Below are positions 32,692 to 45,800 of a DNA stretch of 64,000 bases, piece by piece; within the stretch, counting starts at the first letter, position 1; the number at the start of each line of letters is the position of its first letter. Origin of the DNA: Parasponia andersonii (Eukaryota > Streptophyta > Magnoliopsida > Rosales > Cannabaceae); contig JXTB01000040.1 of assembly GCA_002914805.1 (NCBI GenBank), positions 933,997 through 997,996 of the forward strand, read 5' to 3'. Below the pieces are notes generated by a model. That model was given only the letters and a program-made list of their open reading frames with translations, was not told the DNA's origin and searched no databases. The translations under genes were made by a program, and so were the position numbers.

Positions 32692-35600
32692 ATGACAAAT
32701 ACCAGAAATACTACTAGAGTCACCAGAACTAGCTAAAACTAACCCCAAAGCACTCCTGCTGCACAGGCAGATCCTGCTTAGGATCAGCCTGCCGTGACCG
32801 CATCAGAAAGTTTTGCCCAGAGACAGGATCACATGGAGGAGGCACTGGTGAACCTTCAGTAAATCACTAACCAGATCAATGACTCCCTATGACGACTTGC
32901 TGAAGGACAGATGGTGACTCCACCACAGCACGAACGTCCCAGAGAATGTCCTGCTCAACTACCTGAGAAAGAAATACACATCCTAGAGACAAGGAAATGC
33001 GACCAACATAAAACCCAGCAAGAGCATCATGAAGATCGTATCTCTAAGGGAAAAGGCAAGGTCATAAACTTGCCTCTGGAATCTGGTACAGAGAGTTCAA
33101 GCACTGACCGTAATCATAGATAATCTTCTCGGAGATCAACCGGTAATCGAGATTGTTTGAATAGCGAGCAAAAACGTCAATAAAGAAGCGTCTTTGAAAG
33201 GATCAGTAGAGAGTCGAAACAAAATCCTACAGACCTAAGACAACACTTAGAACGGTGACGTTGTCATGAGCGATCCATATCGCATCATAATGACCAAAGC
33301 CAATCTCGTCGCACTATTTCACTGGATTCCTCTCACAGATCACAGAAGACTTTACCTGACCAACCTGCCTTACATCGAGAAAATGATCAAAGGCCACCCT
33401 TGCCGCCAGCAAGAGATAATGCTCTCCTTCTGAACGTCGATGTTTATAATTTAAGGATCGCATTAGACGCACTTGTTGGTTGGGACGATGAGCTCGCTGA
33501 TGAATATCGTCAATCGCCATTCAGCGAGGAAGTTCGAGCTGCTGCCCTACTGATTGGATTCATACTTCTCACCATAAACACTTTTGATGGGAAAACTGAT
33601 CCACAGGATCATATGGACCACTTCAGTGACCTGATGGAACTCTATCATATTGATGATCATGCACGATGTAGATGTTTTGCTGTAAATCTCTCAAGAGCAG
33701 CAAAGAAGTGGTTTCGAGAACTCAAGTCCGGCTCAATCTCATCCTGGCAACAACTTCAGACGACATTCTTAAGGCAGTGTCATGCTGCAAAGAATTTCAC
33801 TATTCTGCTTGTTAGCTCGTCTGCTATTCGACAAGATCCAAAGGAAACTCTACGATCCTATCTCAACCGATTCACCTCAGAGTTAGCAAAGGTCAACAAT
33901 CCACCTGAATAGGGAGTTTTAACTCTCATGATGGTTGGGGTGCGACCAGAAACTAAACTTTGGGAGAAATTACTTGAGCGAGAATGTAGAACTCTTGAAG
34001 ATTTCTACTGAAGAGTTGGTTGGCATCTGAGGGAAGAATCTTCACGTGAGAATCTTCAAAAGACAAAGAAAGAAGGAAGAAAAGATGCTACTAAAGACAC
34101 GACCACGACCAATAACAACGGTAATAAGAAAAACAAAAGGAGTAATGAACAATTGACGGAGAAGCAGCCTAAAACTAGGAAGCAGCAGATTTCAAAGAGC
34201 TCTCATGAGGTTTAAAAATCATACCGAATTAAACGCGCCCATAGATCATATCTATACGGTCACAAACTAGCAGGAGCGATACCGTCAACCGGAACCAATG
34301 AAATAGGACAGAGCAAGGCGCGACACCAACAAGTTCTGCTGGTATCACAATGACATTGGACATGATACCAATAATTGCTACGTCTTAAAGGATGAAATTG
34401 AAAGATTAATTAAAGAAGGGCAGCTACAACAGTACACCAGGCAGAACAATGAAAGGCAAGAAGAAAACCAACAGTGACCTCCAGAAATTCAACGCGAAGT
34501 ACGAACTATTTTTGGAGGGCCGCATGTTGGTGGAGATTAAAAAAGGGCCCAAGACAGGTATGCACGAGAAGCTCGACAATAGCCATTGACTAACGTCATG
34601 CACCTTGAGCAGCGACCACGAAAGCTTCAGTGAGTACCGGATATAGATATTACCTTCACAGAACAAGATGCGAGAGAGGTCCATTATCCACATAATGATG
34701 CATTGGTCATAAAGATCAATTGTGGAAGCATGTAGTTATGGCGAGTATTGGTCGATAACGGGAGTGCTGTTGATATCCTATACTACGAAATCTTTAAGAA
34801 GATGGGGTTGAATGAAAGCGACTGAAAGCCCACCATCACTCTGCTCTACGGATTCACTGGTAATAGCATAATGCCTATGGGCATGATTGAGTTAATGGTC
34901 AACGTTAGAACCTATCCTAGGGTTTCAATAATAATGACCCAATTCTTGGTTGTAGATTGCCCCTCCACATTCAATGCTGTACTGGGAAGACCGACACTGA
35001 GGGAACTTCGAGCTGCCACTTCAATTTACCATCTCGCTATGAAATTCCTGACCCAACACGAGGTAGGCGAAGTGTGAGGAAACCAATATGATGCGCGGAC
35101 TTGTTATAACAACTCTTTAAAGCTCATAGCAAAGGATGCGACACCTCGCACAATGATGGTCCAGCTACCAAGAGAAGCATCAGGTGAAACAATAGTCGAA
35201 GCGTCAGGCGAAACATCAGTCGAAGCATTAGGCAAAACGTCAGACGAAGAGTCAGCCGAAACGTCAGTCGAAGCGTCAAGTAAAGCGTCAGTCGAACAGT
35301 CAGATAAAGCGTCAATCGAAATGACAAGCGAAGACCTCGAACCTTGAGAAATAGATGGAAAGGTCAAAACTAAACCCATTAAAGACTTAGAGGATTTGCC
35401 ATTTGACATGTCCTCCAAGATTTTAAAGATTGGAATGAAGATTCAAGAACCTGTGGGAGCTTCATTGGTCGCTTTTCTGAAATCTAACTTGGACATCTTC
35501 GCTTGGCAACATTCGGACATGGTGGGGATCGATCCAAATATCATATGCCATCATCTTAACATAGATCCGACAAAGAAGCCTATACGGCAGAAAAGAAGAG

Positions 35601-38600
35601 CTATGAATCTCGAGCGCTACGTCACGTTGAAAGAAGAGGTAGAGAAGCTGCTTGAAATTGGATTTATCAAGGAATCTTTTTGCCCTAACTGGCTTGCTAA
35701 CCCGGTTTTGGTAAAGAAACCTAACGGAAAGTGGAGAATGTGCATCTATTTCACCGATCTCAACAAAGCATGCCCGAAGGACAGCTTTCCCCTTCCAAGA
35801 ATCGACCAGTTTGTAGATGCGACGTCGGGGCATAAACTCTTAAGTTTCATGGATGCATATTCTGGATACAACCAAATCCCCATGTACGAGCTAGATAAGG
35901 AGCATACCTCGTTCATCACTAATCGAGAGTTATACTACTATAAGAAGATGCCCTTTGGACTCATCAACGCAGGAATGACCTAACAGCGTCTTGTGAACAT
36001 GATGTTTGCAAAGCAAATTGGCAAGACAATGGAAATATATGTTGACGACATGTTGGTGAAGTCAGAAAAAGTCAAAAATCACATCAAGCATCATGATGAG
36101 ATGTTCAAAGTTCTCCAAAAGTATCAAATGAAGCTGAATCCCCAGAAGTGTGCATTCGAGGTAGGATCTAAAAAATTTCTGGGTTTCATGGTCAATCAAT
36201 GAGGAATTGAATCTAACCCTCAGAAGATACAAGCATTGATTGATATGCAATCTCCTCGCAAACCTAGGGATGTACAGAGCCTGGCAGGAAGAGTGGCTGC
36301 ACTGAGTCGATTTATATCCAGATCGACTGATAAATGCCAACCATTCTTTAAAGTATTGAAAGGTTCGAAGAGGTTCGAGTGGATGGGAGAATGCGAGCAG
36401 GCATTCCAAGAGTTAAAAATACACTTGAGTTCTCCTCCACTCTTGTTGAAGCCAAACCTAGGAGAAGAATTATACTTGTATCTCGCTGTTTTCAAATGTA
36501 TGACGAGTGCTGCATTAATTCGAGAAGAGGAAAATATACAGTGACCTGTCTATTATGTAAGTAAAAGATTACTTGATGCCGAAACTAGATACCCATAGAT
36601 AGAAAAATTGGCACTAGCACTTGTCATCGCATCAAGGAAGCTTCGACCTTATTTTCATACTCACGCCATCAAAGTTTTCACGAATTTTCTATTGAAACAA
36701 GTTTTACAAAAACCCAAGACTTCAGGACGGCTACTTAAGTGGGCCATTGAATTGAGTCAATTTGACATCAATTTTCAACCTCGCACTGTAGTAAAAGGTT
36801 AAGCTCTCACAAATTTTATTGTAGAATTTACATATAATGTCGATCTTCCCAAAGGAGTGCTCGAAAAACCTACTTTAGATTCATCAAGGTTGTGGAAACT
36901 TTATATTGATAGATCATCAAACGAGAATAGAGCCAGTGCGGGCCTAGTCTTAATCAGTCCTGAAGGGCATAACATTCATTGTGTGCTTCGCTTCAAATTC
37001 CCAGCGTCGAATAATGAGACAGAATATGAAGCACTGATAGCTGAGCTAAAGCTTGCACAGGAAATGAAGGTCGAGATGATTGAAGTATACAGTGACTTCC
37101 AGCTGGTCGTTTGTCAAGTTAAAGGCCATTATCAAGCAAGAGGGGAAAGAATGATGGCCTACTTGCAGGGGGTAAAACGATTGTTCTCGACATTCACTGC
37201 TTATAACATTCAACTTCTTCCTCGCATCAAAAATACTAGGGCAGATGCGCTTGCTAAGCTCGCTTCAATGAAAGATGCAGAGTTATTAAAGGTTGTTCCT
37301 GTGGAATTTCTTGCAAAGCCAAGCATCGAAGTTGAACCCCAAGTAACCATGCCAGTTGACAAAAGACCATTGTGGATGGATCCTATAATGCAATATTTAC
37401 AAAATGGCGATCTTCCCGAAAGCAAAGACGATGCAAAGTGACTCTATATGAAGGCAGCTCACTATATCATCCATGATGGGAAGCTTTATCGAAGAAGTTT
37501 TAGCTCGCCATTATTATTATGTGAAAATGAGGAAAAAGCACGTTACATTATGAGGAAAATTCACGAAAAAATATGTGGAAATCATTCTAGGGGGCAAGCA
37601 CTTGCAAACAAGATTCTTCGACAAGGGTATTTTTGGCCGACTACGAAGAAGGATACAATGGAATTTGCTAAGAAATGTGATAAGTGTCAACGGTTTGCAA
37701 CTATTCCTAGAATGCCACAAGTTCCTCTAACTACAATGACTAGTCCATGGCCATTTGCTATTTAGGGAATTGATATTATTGGGATGCTTCCATTAGTGCA
37801 GGGTGAATTGAAGTATGCGGTAGTCGCAGTCGATTATTTCACAAAATGGATGGAAGCTAAAGTCTTGAGCACCATTTCCGCTAAGAAGATGATAGATTTT
37901 GTTTACAAATCTATAATCTGCCGTTATGGTATACTGCATACTATAATTTCTGATAATGGGAAATAATTCAACTGTGATGAGTTCCGTAACTTTTGCGACA
38001 ACTTAGGCATCAAGAAGATTTCTCCGCTGTTATTCATCCATAAGCCAATGGACAGGTCGAAGCGATAAATAAAATACTTAAACAGAATATAAAGACAAAG
38101 TTGGAGGAGCATAAGGGAGCTTGGCCAGAAGTACTTCCTGAAGTTTTATGGACTTATCGCACCACTCAACAAACCACTACTTTAGAGAGTCCATTCTCTT
38201 TAGCTTACGGATATGAAGCAATGGTCCTGGATGAAATTGGTATGAGCTCTCTACGACGATCTGTTTATGAGCAAGATCAGAATGATGCATTAATGAGAAT
38301 CGAGCTCGATCTTTTAGTAGAAAGGAATGAACAGTCTCAACTTCGAATCGCATCCTATCAACAGCGCACTACTCGATATTATAACTCCAAAGTCAAAAGT
38401 AGACAATTTGAGGTTGGTGATCTTGTCCTTCGATGAGTTCTACCTAATAATAGAGAGTATGGTGCTGGTGTATTTAGACCTTTCTGGAAAGGACCTTATG
38501 TTATTGACGTCGTCATTCGACCTGAGACATACAAGCTAGCTCGCATCAGTGAACAAAAGATTGAACATGCTTGGAATGCAGAACAACTTCGTCGTTATTA

Positions 38601-38607
38601 TCAATAA
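32692..38607 (+). pseudogene. Tat gag-pol remnant (gag, PR, RT, RNase H, second RNase H, integrase)
   Basis: Gag opens at ATG 32692. Its capsid-like core at 33400-33912 has WFRELKSGSISSWQQL, and a zinc knuckle (FCWYHNDIGHDTNNC) lies near 34335. Pol is in another frame. The protease site is VDNGSAVDIL (34751). RT runs 35396-36200 with GKWRMCIYFTDLNKACPKD and YVDDMLVKS (36030). The first RNase H is at 36236-36800. A second RNase H at 36857-37441 has LYIDRSSNENRASAGLVL and EYEALIAELKLA. The integrase zinc finger starts near 37550 (CDKCQRF), the core has VDYFTKW and ISDNGK, and a frameshift near 38022 precedes AWPEVLPEVLWTYRTT. About a dozen in-frame stops are scattered along it. The frame is still mostly continuous, so decay is moderate. 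It cannot make a full polyprotein. Confidence 0.92.
35174..35330 (+). repeat. 24-bp in-frame minisatellite between protease and RT
   Basis: Six complete 24-bp units (starts at 35174, 35198, 35222, 35246, 35270, 35294), each near GAAGCGTCAGGCGAAACATC plus AGTC, encode eight-residue repeats like EASGETSV in the pol frame. The linker is acidic and Ser/Thr-rich. The reverse strand is open here only because of the repeat. Confidence 0.9.
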
Positions 38608-39225
38608 GTCGTCATGTGAATCATTATGTATCTTCAACGGCTTCACGTATCTTCATTATTCGTCATTCATCATCATTCGTCAATAATATCTTTTTGGCTA
38701 TTACTTCAACTTTATTTGGTTCATCTTTTATAGTTTTATAGCAGTTTTCAAACACCATAAAACTCGGGGGGTGGTGAGATCAGAATGTTATCTCCTACTT
38801 GCTTCCTAAGGGACTATGCAAACATTCATTTAGAGGGGTTAGAGTTTTAGATCGCCGAATTTCTAAAAATTCTTAAAATCTTAGGATTTTCTCCTCGCTT
38901 CATGTCACAGCATTTCGTATTACGCAATTTTCCTCCTCGAACAACAAAGTGACTAAATAATAAGTTCATTGTTCGATGTGATATATTGCTATATCCTATT
39001 TTGCCGTGAAACTTCTGCAAAATAGTATTGAGTTTGCATCATTCATACTTATTGTTTTCTTAAGTGATCTAACCTATTCTAAACACTTAAAACTCGTTTT
39101 AAGTTAGTTGGATTCAAATCGCAAATAGCGTACCGATCAGTCACTCAGTGATTAACTACTTAGTTAAAATTATGCAACTTTATATAACATAATGTGATTT
39201 AATTTTTTTACAGGGATAAATATAA
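38608..39225. other. Tat element, non-coding spacer after integrase
   Basis: The sequence includes TCGTCATT-type repeats just after the polyprotein stop and a purine-rich CTCGGGGGGTGGTGAGATC tract at about 38763. The duplicated block starts at 38905 within it. Confidence 0.6.
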
Positions 39226-41334
39226 TTATGCAGAATTGCCCGCTCCGCCATCTTTGCTCACTTTAGACTCCTTCCAACTTCGGACAAGCTCGACCACGTC
39301 TTCGCTAAGGATGGAAAAGTCGAAGTCTGGATGCTCGCAGAAGATGTTATATATAATGGTCGACAAGGCAATATCACTGGCTTTTTCTTTGAGCTCCTTG
39401 AATTCCGTAGCCTTGAACTCTTCAATAGCTTTGTGAGCCGCCTCTGTTGTCGCCTCCTTCATGCGATTTGGATGCTCGAAGATAGTTTTCTTGAGCTCTT
39501 TGACTTTTTCCTCAAGATTCTCCTTCTCGAGCTTCTCCTTGGCCAAGCCTTCGAGCAGCTGCTACCTCTCCAAGTCAAAGGCTTTTCTCTCCTCCTCGTG
39601 AGCCTTCTCCGAGTCCTCGAATACTTGGGTTATCTCTTCGACTTTTTCGGCCTTTTCCAAATACTCGAGGACTGGGTCATGTATCAGGACAGCAGCTGCC
39701 GCAGTCTGAAAATATAACACATCAATACCAAGAAACAATACATTGAAGAGGGAAAATAAAAGGTGCTTACACTTTTCAGCATCTTTATCGCAGAACCGAA
39801 GGCAACCTTAGCTGATCGTCGCTTCATCCTCGCCCAGCCATCTTCAGAAGTGAAGCGATCAATGAAGGCTGTGCTCATACCAGCCTTCTTCGGCAATTGG
39901 TTGAGAAGTGCGAATAACTCCTCATCTTTATCAACCTACTTCGGTTCCAAAGAAGTGGCAGTCTCTTTGGATAGATCAGGATTGCTCATAGTTTGAGGCT
40001 AAGGAGGAGGCGAGCTTGTCGAGATATCCTCGAAGGCAACTTTTCGTTTTTTGGAAATGTCGGCCTTCTCTTTCCCTTTTGACGTTGATGGGGGCGTACT
40101 TTCTGGCATCTTGGACTTTGCCAATGACCCCAGAGTGGAAGGCGGTGCTCGAAGTCTGCTGCCAATAACTATTTCTATAAAGATATGTGAGTCAACATAC
40201 GAGGTGACAAAATATGTTGAAAATAAAAAATAATATTACCTTCTTGCTGTTGAGAAACTGGTGGTGACGCGGCTTCTGGAGATGATTGCTCTGAGGTTGT
40301 AGGGGTGGCAGGTGCTTTTCGCTTCCTAGGTTTGGAAGACGAAGCACTATTTTCCCTCTGCTTCCTCGGCTTCTTCTTCTTCGAGCTCGAGGGTCTGGTC
40401 GAACTGGCAATGGAATCCGGGAAAGCGGCTCCCCTTGGAAGCAAACCGCAAGCGTCTAGATTCTTGGACGTCCCAAGCTTCTTCCAATCGAATTTTTCAA
40501 TCGGAAGGTTGCTTATTTTGTATACTCTTGCGAGCTATTATCTGCAATGACATACGAGTGAGATCAGAATAGTATACTTATGAAGAGAAGGCAATAAGCT
40601 GAAAGTTACCTACTAGGGTTCTGAAGGAAGCCGTTATCCGCGTAATCAAAATGGAAAAATGGATTCTTCCATTTGCCTGTATTGTTGTGGACCCTATAGA
40701 TGGTTTTTATGGCTTAGTTCAAACACTTGCTCGCATAGAAGAAGCCGAAGTCTGATGGATTTGATTTCACTTGATAAAACCAGGTGAACTCTTCAGGAGT
40801 GGGGGTGTCTAAACCTAATTTATAGTAAAGTATGTACAATCCTACCATATATCTATATATATTTTGAGTTGGTTGGAAAGGGACGACCCCATAGTAGTCG
40901 ACGATTAATTTTATGTATGGATGAAATGGGAGGTGGACATCGCATTTAAGAACTGCTTCAGAGAATGAGGCAATTCCGCGAGGTGGTGTGTGTGGTCGAT
41001 TGAACTCCATGGGAAGGCGAAGAGGGATGGCGATCTTTTAGTTGCACACGATTTTGCTAAGCCTGTTCGTTGTACAGCTCGTCCTTATATTGGTATATGA
41101 CCAATTCCCCTCTACATATTGATAGCCCGTTGCAAAGGCAGGGACATCCCTGATATGCCGAGGCCACTGGTCCTGAGGGAGGTCGCCTATGCGAGGACTA
41201 TTTTGCCTGACCCCAGTTATCTCTACTTCGGATTCTGGCTCAAGGTAATCTTCAAGATTTATGGAGCTAATACTAGTGTTGGAAGATTCTCCTGAGAATG
41301 CATTCCCTTCCCTAAAATCCTCACTACTAGACAT
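39226..41334 (-). pseudogene. Antisense extra ORF of the Tat element, copy 1
   Basis: The minus strand carries a multi-block coding region. It begins at ATG 41332-41334 (acidic, Ser-rich MSSSEDFREGNAF...). A stop at 41038-41040 is followed in frame by a domain at 40714-41010 with FHPYIKLIVDYYGVVPFQPT and YILYYKLGLDTPTPEEFTWF, which resembles the plant Transposase_28 (putative gypsy-type transposon) family. Next comes a basic Lys/Pro/Ser segment at 40230-40444 (SSSKKKKPRKQR, KPRKRKAP), which looks like a nuclear signal. A conserved stretch at 39770-39896 (FIDRFTSEDGWARMKRRSA) and a coiled-coil C-terminus at 39226-39660 (KEKLEKENLEEKVKELKK) follow. Breaks between blocks have GT/AG-like borders, so introns are likely. 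Stops near 41039, 39936 and 39562 suggest decay. Function unknown. Confidence 0.75.
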
Positions 41335-42337
41335 CTGAAAAGAAATACAGATAGGTTTAGTCCTATGCGAGCATCAAGGATCTTCGCTATATGCAAGCAA
41401 TTTTTAGGGGTTTATCCTAGGATTGTATTAACAAGCAGCTCATCAGATTTTTTCTAATCGATCTACAGATTCACAAAAATTATTTGAGCAGTTTGTCAAA
41501 AAAATAATTAAATAGGGTTTCAGACCCTAAAAACTCTTTTACGAGTTCGTCTCTGTCAATCATCTAAAAGAGAGTCTATTCTACGAACTAATGAAGGAGA
41601 TCTGAAAAATTCCCATCTGAGTATAGGCTGGGTTCTTATTCAGGTTATTTAGGCTTTACAATTTGTTTCAATTTCTAGAAATAAAAACTGTAAATAAGTT
41701 TTTCGAGACAGACAAAGAACAATAGGAGAGAGGAAATATACCAACATTTCTTCGAAGACAGAGGGATTGAGATGTAGTCTGAAGGATTGTAGTAATAACT
41801 CCATCGGAGAAGATGCTGAAACTGCGTGAGCTGAAAAATAGAACGACGCTGGAGGGGTTGCTCTATGAATGCTTCGGGTTTTGGAGATATGGAAGATGAT
41901 AGGGTTTGTAATGAAGAAGCGGATTGATTTCTGATATTTATGTCTTAAGCATCGTTAAATCACAGCCGTAGATCAATGTATTTAATTTTTAGATCTAAAG
42001 GCCGAAGTTCATGCGGGATTTGATTTTTCAAAATTAAATCGGTATCTTTTCAAAATTTGAAATGATTCGATTTAAGACAACAGCTGGCATCATCTCCATC
42101 ATTGTGTCTGCTCAAAGTACGGAAATGTCTCCTCGAGTTTTGTTATTCTTCTGAGGGAAGGTGACACGTGGTTTTGTCTGTCAGAAGAAGGTACGCGTGA
42201 TCTTGAAAGGGTAGATATGAGATTTGACGACTCTTCGAAAGATTTCAAGTCCAAGTCATGACATAGCATTTTTTAAGCTCGCACTTATAAAGAAAGCTCC
42301 ATTTTGTCCTAAAGAACTAATGGAGCTGGGAGGCAAT

Positions 42338-42845
42338 TGTTGTGCAGTCTAAAAACCTATATGATTGATCGATGCCAAAAAGAGAAAAGTTGGCCAAGAG
42401 GACGTGTTAGGTCACATAAGTAAAATTAGGTGCGACCTCCTCTGAATGGATTAAGTACGACCTCTTCCAAAAGAGCTAAGTACGACTAGAATGAAAAGGA
42501 AATTAGATTAAGCTTTATCAAACGAGTAACTTACAAAGAAAGGGAAATAAGTATTTGAATGAAGATCAGCCGATTATTTTGTTTAGAATATTACCCAATT
42601 GTATTATTACTCAAATTGTATTTCATAATTATACACTTACTCGTTTTTCATAATTGGGAAACACTGAGTTGTCTTTACCTATATAAACGGAATTCAGTGT
42701 TGTAGAAAGGGGTTCGGAAGAAAAAGAGAAAAAAAACATTACTTTTGGATTGATATCTCTCTCAACCTAGGGATTAAACGAAATTCTTGTAATTCTCCAG
42801 AAAAATAGTGAAAAACAGTGGACGTAGGCTCATCTTTTTTGGGGC
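42338..42845 (+). repeat. Partial Tat LTR ending at the n
   Basis: Starts TGTTGTGCAGTCTAAAAACC and matches 46288-46795. It stops mid-LTR (TTTTTTGGGGC) at the n at 42846. Confidence 0.88.
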
Positions 42846-42846
42846 N
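42846..42846. other. Single n, likely contig join inside the Tat element
   Basis: The left side stops in the middle of an LTR and the right side restarts in the spacer after integrase, at sequence identical to 38905 onward. The arrangement is not one produced by retrotransposition. Confidence 0.78.
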
Positions 42847-45800
42847 TCACAGCATTTCGTATTACGCAATTTTCCTCCTCGAACAACAAAGTGACTAAAT
42901 AATAAGTTCATTGTTCGATGTGATATATTGCTATATCCTATTTTGCCGTGAAACTTCTGCAAAATAGTATTGAGTTTGCATCATTCATACTTATTATTTT
43001 CTTAAGTGATCTAACCTATTCTAAACACTTAAAACTCGTTTTAAGTTAGTTGGATTCAAATCGCAAATAGTGTACCGATCAGTCACTCAGTGATTAACTA
43101 CTTAGTTAAAATTATGCAACTTTATATAACATAATGTGATTTAATTTTTTTACAGGGATAAATATAATTATGCAGAATTGCCCGCTCTGCCATCTTTGCT
43201 CACTTTAGACTCCTTCCAACTTCGGACAAGCTCGACCACGTCTTCGCTAAGGATGGAAAAGTCGAAGTCTGGATGCTCGCAAAAGATGTTATATATAATG
43301 GTCGACAAGGCAATATCACTGGCTTTTTCTTTGAGCTCCTTGAATTCCGTAGCCTTGAACTCTTCAATAGCTTTGTGAGCCGCCTCTGTTGTCGCCTCCT
43401 TCATGCGATTTGGATGCTCGAAGATAGTTTTCTTGAGCTCTTTGACTTTTTCCTCAAGATTCTCCTTCTCGAGCTTCTCCTTGGCCAAGCCTTCGAGCAG
43501 TTGCTACCTCTCCAAGTCAAAGGCTTTTCTCTCCTCCTCGTGAGCCTTCTCCGAGTCCTCGAATACTTGGGTTATCTCTTCGACTTTTTCGGCCTTTTCC
43601 AAATACTCGAGGACTGGGTCATATATCAGGACAGCAGCTGCTGCAGTCTGAAAATATAACACATCAATACCAAGAAACAATACATTAAAGAGGGAAAATA
43701 AAAGGTGCTTACATTTTTCAGCATCTTTATTGCTACCCGAAGGCAACCTTAGCTGATCGTCGCTTCATCCTCGCCCAGCCATCTTCAGAAGTGAAGCGAT
43801 CAATGAAGGCTGTGTTCATACCAGCCTTCTTCGGCAATTGGTTGAGAAGTGCGAATAACTCTTCATCTTTATCAACCTACTTCGGTTCCGAAGAAGTGGC
43901 AGTTTCTTTGGATAGATCAGGATTGCTCATAGTTTGAGGCTAAGGAGGAGGCGAGCTTGTCGAGATATCCTCGAAGGCAACTTTTCGTTTTTTGGAAATG
44001 TCGGCCTTCTCTTTCCCTTTTGACGTTGATGGGGGCATACTTTCTGGCATCTTGGACTTTACCAATGACCCCAGAGTGGAAGGCGGTGCTTGAAGTCTGC
44101 TGCCAATAACTATTTTTATAAAGATATGTGAGTCAACATACGAGGTGACAAAATATGTTGAAAATAAAAAATAATATTACCTTCTTGCTGTTGAGAAACT
44201 GGTGGTGACGCGGCTTCTGGAGATGATTGCTCTGAGGTTGTAGGGGTGGCAGGTGCTTTTCGCTTCCTAGGTTTGGAAGACAAAGCACTATTTTCCCACT
44301 GCTTCCTCAGCTTCTTCTTCTTCGAGCTCGAGGGTCTGGTCGAACTGGCAATGGAATCCGGGAAAGCGGCTCCCCTTGGAAGCAAACTGTAAGCGTCTAG
44401 ATTCTTGGACATCCTAAGCTTCTTCCAATCGAATTTTTCAATCGGAAGGTTGCTTATTTTGTATACCCTTGCGAGCTATTATCTGCAATGACATACAAGT
44501 GGGATCAGAATAGTATACTTATGAAGAGAAGGCAATAAGCTGAAAGTTACCTACCAGGGTTCTGAAGAAAGCCATTATCCGCATAATCAAAATGGAAAAA
44601 TGGATTCTTCCATTTGCCTGTATTGTTGTGGACCCTATAGATAGTTTTTATGGCTTAGTTCAAACACTTGCTCGTATAGAAGAAGCCGAAGTCTGATGGG
44701 TTTGATTTCACTTGGTAAAACCAGGTGAACTCTTCAGGAGTGGGGGTGTCTAAACCTAATTTATAGTAAAGTATGTAGAATCCTACCATATATCTATGTA
44801 TATTTTGAGTTGGTTGGAAAGGGACGACCCCATAGTAGTCGACGATTAATTTTATGTATGGATGAAATGGGAGGTAGACACTGCATTTAAGAACTGCTTC
44901 AGAGAATGAGGCAATTCCGCGAGGTGGTGTGTGTGGTCGATTGAACTCCATGGAAAGGCGAAGAGGGATGGCGATCTTTTAGTTGCACACGATTTTGCTA
45001 AGCCTGTTCGTTGTGCAGCTCGTCCTTATATTGGTATATGTCCAATTCCCCTCTACATATTGATAGCCCGTTGCAAAGGCAGGGACATCTCTGATATGCC
45101 GAGGCCACTGGTCCTGAGGGAGGTCGCCTATGCGAGGACTATTTTGCCTGACCCCGGTTATCTCTACTTCGGATTCTGGCTCAAGGTAATCTTCAAGATT
45201 TATGGAGCTAACACTGGTGTTGGAAATTCTCCTGAGAATGCATTCCCTTCCCTAAAATCCTCACTACTAGACATCTGAAAAGAAATACAGATAGGTTTAG
45301 TCCTATGCGAGCATCAAGGATCTTCGCTATATGCAAGCAATTTTTAGGGGTTTATCCTAGGATTGTATTAACAAGCAGCTCATCAGATTTTTTCTAATCG
45401 ATCTACAGATTCACAAAAATTATTTGAGCAGTTTGTCAAAAAAATAATTAAATAGGGTTTCAGACCCTAAAAACTCTTTTACGAGTTCGTCTCTGTCAAT
45501 CATCTAAAAGAGAGTCTATTCTACGAACTAACGAAGGAGATCTGAAAAATTCTCATTTTAGTCCATCTGAGTATAGGATGGGTTCTTATTCAGGTCATTT
45601 AGGCTTTACAATTTGTTCCAATTTCTAGAAATAAAAACTGTAAATAAGTTTTTCGAGACAGACAAAGAACAATAGGAGAGAGGAAATATACCAACCTTTC
45701 TTCGAAGACAGAGGGATTGAGATATAGTCTGAAGGATTGTAGTAAGAACTCCATTAAAGAAGATGCTGAAACTGCGTGAGCTGAAAAATAGAACGACGCT

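Noticed and set aside
35104..35418. 104-codon minus-strand frame rich in DAS and STD repeats
   Set aside because: It is the reverse of the 24-bp minisatellite in the pol frame; repetition keeps both strands open.
39331..39717. Plus-strand 128-codon frame (and its copy at 43273-43659)
   Set aside because: It is opposite the antisense coiled-coil ORF and is Leu/Phe-rich, a typical shadow of Glu/Lys-rich coding sequence.
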